Positions 59,377 to 64,000 of a stretch of 64,000 nt of DNA are shown here, in pieces. Below the pieces are notes generated by a model. The model worked only from the letters and a program-made list of their open reading frames with translations. It did no database searches and was not told the origin of the DNA. The stretch is from Sphingobacterium pedocola (GTDB taxonomy: Bacteria; Bacteroidota; Bacteroidia; Sphingobacteriales; Sphingobacteriaceae), in contig NZ_MU158689.1 in assembly GCF_015209965.1 (NCBI RefSeq), positions 620,196-684,195 of the forward strand. Reading direction: 5' to 3'. The translations under genes were made by a program, and so were the position numbers. The first letter of the stretch is position 1. The number at the start of each line of letters is the position of its first letter.

Positions 59377-60720
59377 ATGTTTTCAAATCTTCAGGATAAA
59401 TTAGATAGAGCCTTTAAGGTATTAAAAGGTCAGGGGAATATTACCGAAATCAACGTCGCAGAGACGATGAAGGAAATTCGTAAAGCATTATTGGATGCCG
59501 ACGTGAATTATAAGACTGCTAAAACATTTACAGACGATGTGAAGCAGAAGGCTTTAGGGCAAAATGTATTGACGAGTATTTCACCTGGGCAGTTGTTGAC
59601 CAAGGTTATGAACGACGAGCTGACCGATCTGATGGGAGGTACAGTTACCGAACTTGATCTTTCTAAAAGCCCTACAGTTATTCTAATCGCAGGTTTAAAT
59701 GGTGCAGGTAAGACAACCTTTGCCGGCAAGTTAGCTAACTTCCTAAAAGAACAGAAGGGTAAAAAGCCCTTGTTGGTGGCAGGTGACGTATATCGTCCTG
59801 CTGCAATCGACCAGTTGCAGGTCTTGGGCAATCAGGTCGGTGTTCCTGTTTATGCAGATCGCGAATCTACTGATCCTATTGCGATCGCTAAAGCCGGAGT
59901 TGAAGAAGGTAAACGAAATGGTAATAATGTCATCATTATAGATACAGCTGGGCGTTTGGCGATTGATGAAGCGTTGATGAATGAGATTACGGCGGTAAAA
60001 GAGATTACACAGCCGAATGAAATCTTATTTGTAGTCGATTCGATGACCGGTCAGGATGCTGTAAATACGGCAAAGACGTTTAATGATCGTCTTGACTTTA
60101 CTGGTGTGGTGTTAACCAAACTAGATGGTGATACCCGCGGTGGTGCGGCCCTTTCGATAAAATCTGTCGTCAATAAGCCGATCAAGTTTATTGGTACAGG
60201 TGAGAAAATGGAGGCATTGGACGTCTTCCATCCAGATCGTATGGCTTCCCGTATTTTAGGTATGGGTGATGTGGTATCTTTGGTAGAGCGTGCACAGCAA
60301 CAGTTTGATGAGAAAGAAGCAGCAGCACTTCAAAAGAAAATCCGCAAAAATAAATTCGATTTCAACGATTTCAGGTCCCAAATTCAGCAAATCAAGAAAA
60401 TGGGTAACATGAAAGATCTTATCGGAATGATTCCGGGAGCTGGAAAAGCATTGAAAGATATTGAAATAGAGGATGATGCGTTTAAGCCTATTGAAGCCAT
60501 CATAAACTCGATGACACCTTTTGAAAGAGAAAATCCGGATGCGATAGACCAGAAAAGAAGAAGTCGTATTGCCAAAGGATCTGGCACGAATATAGACGAA
60601 GTTAATAAATTGCTGAAGCAATTTATGGATATGCGTAAGGTCATGAAGCAGATGTCTAATCCTGCTATGGCGGCAAAAATGATGCGCGGTATGCCAAAGA
60701 TGCCGGGTAAACCGTTCTAG
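59377..60720 (+). CDS. ffh: Signal recognition particle protein
   Basis: A 447-residue SRP54 GTPase that binds signal sequences of nascent membrane proteins and docks with FtsY. NG-domain motifs are AGLNGAGKTTFAGKLA (G1), DVYRPAAIDQL, DTAGRLAIDE (G3) and TKLDGDTRGGAALS (G4). The Met-rich M domain (about 325-447) ends MMRGMPKMPGKPF and includes SRRARIAKGSGT-like sequence (RRSRIAKGSGTNIDEVN). Length is normal. Good promoter and terminator, so monocistronic. Confidence 0.97.
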   Translation: MFSNLQDKLDRAFKVLKGQGNITEINVAETMKEIRKALLDADVNYKTAKTFTDDVKQKALGQNVLTSISPGQLLTKVMNDELTDLMGGTVTELDLSKSPTVILIAGLNGAGKTTFAGKLANFLKEQKGKKPLLVAGDVYRPAAIDQLQVLGNQVGVPVYADRESTDPIAIAKAGVEEGKRNGNNVIIIDTAGRLAIDEALMNEITAVKEITQPNEILFVVDSMTGQDAVNTAKTFNDRLDFTGVVLTKLDGDTRGGAALSIKSVVNKPIKFIGTGEKMEALDVFHPDRMASRILGMGDVVSLVERAQQQFDEKEAAALQKKIRKNKFDFNDFRSQIQQIKKMGNMKDLIGMIPGAGKALKDIEIEDDAFKPIEAIINSMTPFERENPDAIDQKRRSRIAKGSGTNIDEVNKLLKQFMDMRKVMKQMSNPAMAAKMMRGMPKMPGKPF

Positions 60721-60748
60721 AAACTTTTAGATACAATATAATTTTAAG

Positions 60749-60778
60749 AAAGCCAAACGTTCGTGTTGGCTTTTTTAT
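60749..60778 (+). terminator. ffh terminator
   Basis: A 7-pair stem AAGCCAA/TTGGCTT around a 9-base loop followed by a six-T run, about 29 bases after the stop. Confidence 0.75.
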
Positions 60779-60793
60779 TAAATTGTTTTTTGT

Positions 60794-60801
60794 TATTTTT
60801 G
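60794..60801 (+). promoter_or_regulatory. -7 promoter element of nuoA
   Basis: TATTTTTG ends 6 bases before the ATG at 60808, so the leader would be only about 3 bases. It lies inside the in-frame extension starting at 60763 and so excludes that start. Confidence 0.55.
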
Positions 60802-60807
60802 CATTAT

Positions 60808-61395
60808 ATGGACGATCATCCCGGGCAGTTATCTGAATATGGTTCTATTCTCCTCATGGGAATAATAGGAATTATATTGGTATGTGCAACCATTGGGCTG
60901 GCAAAATTCATATCTCCTAAACATCCTAATCCTATTAAGCAGAGCACTTACGAATGCGGTGAAGAAACAGTAGGAACTTCATGGGTTCAGTTTAACCCAC
61001 GTTTTTATGTTATAGCACTTATCTTCTTGCTATTTGATGTTGAATTGATATTTGTATTTCCTTGGGCTACGGTGTTTGGGAACCGTGATCTCATAGCGGC
61101 AGATTCGAGATGGGGTTGGTTTACATTGATCGAAATGGCTATTTTTTTAGGTATTTTAATCATCGGTTTGGTTTATGTATGGCGGCGGGGAGATTTGAAT
61201 TGGATTAAGCCTATCCATCAAAAACCTACTACAGATGTAAAAATACCCTTTTCTGTATACGATACGCTGAATAATAGGGCGTATCAGATTAAGGACTATA
61301 AGGTAGCGGCGGCGGTGGAGCCAGAACCTGGGGAACGGCCTGCCGAGATTCCGAAAACCTCAGTAGGGTTTAAACCACGATTTAAAAAAACATAA
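60808..61395 (+). CDS. nuoA: NADH-quinone oxidoreductase subunit A
   Basis: A 195-residue membrane subunit of complex I. Three helices (about 12-32, 67-88, 104-122) and the conserved loop SPKHPNPIKQSTYECGEETVGTSW with its Cys are typical, as is LIFLLFDVELIFVFPWA. A soluble tail of about 55 residues beyond the last helix (TDVKIPFSVYDTLNNRAYQI... FKPRFKK) is longer than in E. coli NuoA (147). The start at ATG 60808 is supported by the promoter. nuoB follows after 3 bases, but nuoC does not. Confidence 0.94.
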   Translation: MDDHPGQLSEYGSILLMGIIGIILVCATIGLAKFISPKHPNPIKQSTYECGEETVGTSWVQFNPRFYVIALIFLLFDVELIFVFPWATVFGNRDLIAADSRWGWFTLIEMAIFLGILIIGLVYVWRRGDLNWIKPIHQKPTTDVKIPFSVYDTLNNRAYQIKDYKVAAAVEPEPGERPAEIPKTSVGFKPRFKKT

Positions 61396-61398
61396 GCA

Positions 61399-61899
61399 AT
61401 GGGTGTACAGCAAGAGCAGAATAATGGTGTCGTCATTGCTAAACTCGACGATTTATTAAACTGGGCTAGACTTTCTTCCATGTGGCCGGTGAGTTTTGGT
61501 ATTGCCTGTTGTGCGATAGAAATGATGGGGGCAATGGCGGCTACCTATGATTTGGATAGACTGGGTGTATTCCCTCGACCCTCACCAAGGCAAGCTGATG
61601 TCATGATCATTGCTGGAACGGTTACCTTTAAAATGGCCGAGCGTATAAAACGGTTGTACGAACAGATGCCCGAACCGCGTTACGTTATTTCTATGGGGTC
61701 TTGTTCGAATTGTGGAGGACCTTATTGGCAACATGGTTACCACGTGGTTAAGGGGGTGGACAGAATTATACCGGTCGATATCTATGTGCAAGGATGCCCA
61801 CCTAGACCGGAAGCGTTGATCGGTGCTTTTTTAGAATTACAAAAGAAAATAGAAACAGAACATATTCTTCAAGAAAAATATTTCGAAGAAAAGGTTTAA
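61399..61899 (+). CDS. nuoB: NADH-quinone oxidoreductase subunit B
   Basis: A 166-residue subunit carrying iron-sulfur cluster N2. Cluster ligands: tandem Cys in [12 protein letters not shown], Cys in [12 protein letters not shown], and Cys in [11 protein letters not shown], all conserved. It sits 3 bases after nuoA and is followed 11 bases later by purK, so the remaining nuo genes must be encoded elsewhere; this split is unusual and raises the question of whether purK-purE ride on the nuo promoter. Confidence 0.95.
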   Translation: MGVQQEQNNGVVIAKLDDLLNWARLSSMWPVSFGIACCAIEMMGAMAATYDLDRLGVFPRPSPRQADVMIIAGTVTFKMAERIKRLYEQMPEPRYVISMGSCSNCGGPYWQHGYHVVKGVDRIIPVDIYVQGCPPRPEALIGAFLELQKKIETEHILQEKYFEEKV

Positions 61900-61910
61900 G
61901 ATAAAATAAT

Positions 61911-63053
61911 ATGGCAAAAGATTTTTATGGGGAATTGCAATTAGGTATCCTTGGAGGTGGACAGTTGGGGCGTATGCTGATCCAGGAAGCTATTAATTAC
62001 AATGTGAATGTACATGTGCTCGATCCAGATAAGAATGCTCCATGTCGTAAATTATGTAATCAATTTGAGTGCGGGTCATTGAGTGACTACGAAACTGTTT
62101 ACAAATTCGGAAAGGGATTGGACATGATCACCATTGAAATTGAAAAAGTAAATGTAGATGCATTGGAAAAATTGGAAGAGGAGGGTGTGCTTGTTTACCC
62201 CCAATCTCGTGTTATTCGCCTGATTCAGGATAAAGGAATGCAGAAGCAATTTTTTAAACAGAATAATATTCCCACCGCGACCTTTCAATTGATCTCCAAT
62301 AAAGAGGCGCTCGCAAACGCACAACTTCAGTTACCGTATATCCAAAAATTAAGAAAAGACGGATATGACGGAAAGGGAGTAAAGAAAATACTATCGGTAG
62401 AAGATCTCGAACATGCTTTCGAAGAACCCTCTATTATCGAAGAAATCGTAGATTTCGAGAATGAGATCGCAGTAATCGTAGCACGCAACGATAGAGGAGA
62501 TGTTAGTACGTTCCCCATGGTTGAAATGGAATTTAATCCACAGGCCAATCTGGTTGAATTTTTGATTTCTCCATCGACATATAGCTTTGAAATACAACAG
62601 CAGGCTGAAGATATTGCTAAAAAATTAGCGAACGACTTGCAGATCGTTGGCCTGTTAGCTGTTGAGATGTTCTTGACTAAAACAGGGGAAATACTGGTAA
62701 ACGAATTGGCTCCACGTCCTCATAATTCAGGACATCAGACTATAGAAGGGAACTTTACCTCTCAGTTTGGTCAACACCTTAGGGCTATTTTCAATTTGCC
62801 GTTGGGTAATACTGCTGCGCGTACTAATGCAGTCATGATCAATTTACTTGGCGAAGATAAGTATGAAGGCTTAGCTGTATACGAAGGTGTGGAAGAGGTA
62901 TTGGCCATGGACGGTGTATACGTGCACCTGTATGGTAAAAAATACACTAAACCATTTCGTAAAATGGGACACGTCTGTATTGTGAATGATGATCGCGAAG
63001 TGGCTATAGCAAATGCACGCAAGGTTCAAGAAATATTAAAAGTAATCGCATAA
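61911..63053 (+). CDS. purK: N5-carboxyaminoimidazole ribonucleotide synthase
   Basis: A 380-residue ATP-grasp enzyme of purine synthesis that adds bicarbonate to AIR. The N-terminal Rossmann-like motif [17 protein letters not shown] (about 11-27), the ATP-grasp segment [14 protein letters not shown], and the catalytic Glu/His region [28 protein letters not shown] are clear. It makes the substrate of PurE, whose gene follows after one base. Length is standard (about 355-380). Confidence 0.96.
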   Translation: MAKDFYGELQLGILGGGQLGRMLIQEAINYNVNVHVLDPDKNAPCRKLCNQFECGSLSDYETVYKFGKGLDMITIEIEKVNVDALEKLEEEGVLVYPQSRVIRLIQDKGMQKQFFKQNNIPTATFQLISNKEALANAQLQLPYIQKLRKDGYDGKGVKKILSVEDLEHAFEEPSIIEEIVDFENEIAVIVARNDRGDVSTFPMVEMEFNPQANLVEFLISPSTYSFEIQQQAEDIAKKLANDLQIVGLLAVEMFLTKTGEILVNELAPRPHNSGHQTIEGNFTSQFGQHLRAIFNLPLGNTAARTNAVMINLLGEDKYEGLAVYEGVEEVLAMDGVYVHLYGKKYTKPFRKMGHVCIVNDDREVAIANARKVQEILKVIA

Positions 63054-63054
63054 T

Positions 63055-63558
63055 ATGAATCCAAATATACAAGTAGGTATTATCATGGGAAGTAAATCTG
63101 ATCTTCCTGTTATGCAAGATGCTGTAAATGTGTTGAAGCAACTTGGAGTAGGTTTTGAGGTAACGATTGTTTCGGCGCACCGTACACCACAGCGGATGTT
63201 TGATTATGCTGAGCAAGCTGCGGGCAGAGGCTTAAAAGTAATCATAGCAGGAGCAGGAGGTGCCGCACATTTACCGGGTATGGTAGCATCAATTACGCAC
63301 TTACCTGTAATTGGCGTGCCTGTTAAATCTTCTAATTCCATAGATGGTTGGGACTCTGTTTTATCCATATTACAGATGCCAAATGGTATTCCTGTTGCAA
63401 CGGTGGCACTCAATGCTGCAAAGAATGCAGGAATTTTAGCAGCTCAGATTATCGGAACAAACGATGATGCGATCGCTAACAATGTATTGGCGTTCAAGAA
63501 AGATTTAAAGGAGGCTGTTGAAAAAACGGCATCTGAAGTCGAACAGATGAAATTTTAA
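63055..63558 (+). CDS. purE: N5-carboxyaminoimidazole ribonucleotide mutase
   Basis: A 167-residue class I PurE that moves the carboxyl group from N5-CAIR to CAIR. Signature blocks [26 protein letters not shown] (catalytic His) and [15 protein letters not shown] are all present. It starts one base after purK stops, giving the usual purK-purE pairing in one mRNA. A strong terminator shared with the next gene follows. Confidence 0.97.
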   Translation: MNPNIQVGIIMGSKSDLPVMQDAVNVLKQLGVGFEVTIVSAHRTPQRMFDYAEQAAGRGLKVIIAGAGGAAHLPGMVASITHLPVIGVPVKSSNSIDGWDSVLSILQMPNGIPVATVALNAAKNAGILAAQIIGTNDDAIANNVLAFKKDLKEAVEKTASEVEQMKF

Positions 63559-63560
63559 AT

Positions 63561-63590
63561 AAAAAAGGAGCTTCCAAAAGCTCCTTTTTT
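63561..63590. terminator. Bidirectional terminator, purE / isomerase-like gene
   Basis: A perfect 13-pair stem (AAAAAAGGAGCTT at 63561-63573 with 63578-63590) and 4-base loop. The convergent gene's stop lies in its outer edge. Confidence 0.92.
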
Positions 63591-64000
63591 ATTTTGTTAA
63601 GATTTTTTGTACATAGTCGTAGCTCTTCTTTACACTTTCAAATTTATTGGGGATATAAATGTCGTCTTGCTCTACAAACGCAAATTGTAGTCCTGATTGA
63701 TTTGCACTCCGTACAATATTTGGATAGTCTATTGCTCCCGTTCCCACTTCGGTATAGCGTACATTTGCCTGCATCAGACTATCGAGAGGTAGCTTGTCGA
63801 ATGCGCTCCCAATGACTTCCGTTGTGTAATTTTTGTCCATATCCTTTACATGCCATAAAGGAAAACGGTTCGGATATTTTTCAAAATAACTTTGCGCACT
63901 GATACCTGCTTTTTCAACCCAAAAAATATCCAGTTCAAAGTCTACCAGCTCGGGTTCTGTAAACGCAATCAAGATATCTAAACCCTTTGTGCCGTTAGGG
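63589..64000 (-). CDS. Sugar phosphate isomerase/epimerase family protein, 5' end outside window
   Basis: The C-terminal 137 codons of a TIM-barrel protein of the IolE/xylose-isomerase-like family; the frame stays open to the right edge (upstream codons read PNGTKGLDIL). Recognisable segments are VDFELDIFWVEKAG, FPLWHVKDMDKNY and YTEVGTGAIDYPNIV, where Asp, His and Glu act as metal and catalytic ligands in relatives. A TTG at 63972 was only an apparent start. These enzymes often belong to sugar catabolism or secreted oxidoreductase clusters; the true substrate is unknown. A signal peptide, common in this group, cannot be judged because the 5' end is missing. Confidence 0.85.
   Translation of the reverse strand, partial: PNGTKGLDILIAFTEPELVDFELDIFWVEKAGISAQSYFEKYPNRFPLWHVKDMDKNYTTEVIGSAFDKLPLDSLMQANVRYTEVGTGAIDYPNIVRSANQSGLQFAFVEQDDIYIPNKFESVKKSYDYVQKILTK

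Noticed and set aside
59132..59404. 90-codon ORF through repeat copy C into ffh
   Set aside because: Overlaps repeat DNA and the ffh start; lacks any protein feature.
1..64000. tRNA, rRNA, CRISPR array, transposase, prophage
   Set aside because: I scanned intergenic gaps for cloverleaf arms, spaced direct repeats and integrase/transposase motifs and found none.

Overview
The window reads as chromosomal DNA of a Bacteroidota bacterium, most likely family Sphingobacteriaceae (Sphingobacterium, Pedobacter and relatives). Evidence: low G+C; start sites without Shine-Dalgarno sequences; promoters of the TAnnTTTG type; and phylum-typical genes (GldC, a GLPGLI protein, an S46 dipeptidyl-peptidase, a DUF4834-recF-DUF721 block, a TonB receptor with an HMA domain, a small histone H1-like protein). 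No rRNA, tRNA, transposase, prophage or CRISPR array is visible. Both ends are cut: the first gene enters from the left edge and the last (minus strand) runs off the right edge. The genus cannot be fixed from sequence alone.

Layout. 1-8 kb: a membrane protein, DUF4834, recF and its overlapping DUF721/DciA-like partner, then threonylcarbamoyl-AMP synthase and asnS on the minus strand, a lipoprotein, and sucC. 7.3-10.6 kb: a tight operon of a LolD-like ABC ATPase, an unrecognised pre-ATP-grasp-like protein, a degenerate HAD protein and an S41 protease lipoprotein, then a LacI-type regulator. 11.6-16.1 kb: two dihydrolipoyl dehydrogenases enclosing DUF3817 and a thioesterase, then a cupredoxin lipoprotein. 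16.3-22.7 kb: a minus-strand signalling cluster (giant hybrid kinase, CheR, CheB, response regulator-kinase). 23-28.6 kb: floA, KdsC-like phosphatase and maf, then a metal-type TonB receptor and a Cys/His-rich secreted protein. 28.7-32.7 kb: a 38-residue membrane microprotein and the trpD-F-B-A operon, preceded by a classic attenuator whose leader peptide carries three consecutive Trp codons. 32.7-48 kb: plsC, an M20 peptidase, an outer-membrane barrel protein with a GLPGLI protein, a histone-like protein, the S46 peptidase, a DEAD-box helicase, gldC and an EVE-domain protein. 45.2-52.1 kb: a long minus-strand operon from ileS through a DksA-like protein, lspA, an M28 peptidase and an rmlD-like reductase to a thioesterase. 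52-64 kb: a DUF4419 lipoprotein, an A-type Fe-S carrier, glyA, an ECF sigma factor, a YugP-type metallopeptidase, ffh, nuoA-nuoB, purK-purE and a partial sugar-phosphate isomerase.

Most of the window is housekeeping: translation (asnS, ileS, Sua5/YrdC), replication/repair (recF), protein targeting (ffh, lspA, LolD-like), central metabolism (sucC, two lpd, glyA, trp, pur, nuoAB) and envelope functions. Accessory interest lies mainly between and around genes: the trp attenuator, a microprotein with its own terminator, a family of dispersed palindromic intergenic repeats, a roughly 0.5 kb non-coding island after the sigma factor, structured 5' leaders, and several promoters lying so close to start codons that nearly leaderless mRNAs are predicted. 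No single obviously new multi-gene system was found. The best candidates for undescribed biology are the LolD-like/pre-ATP-grasp/HAD/S41 operon, the CheR-CheB-hybrid-kinase cluster and the membrane microprotein.
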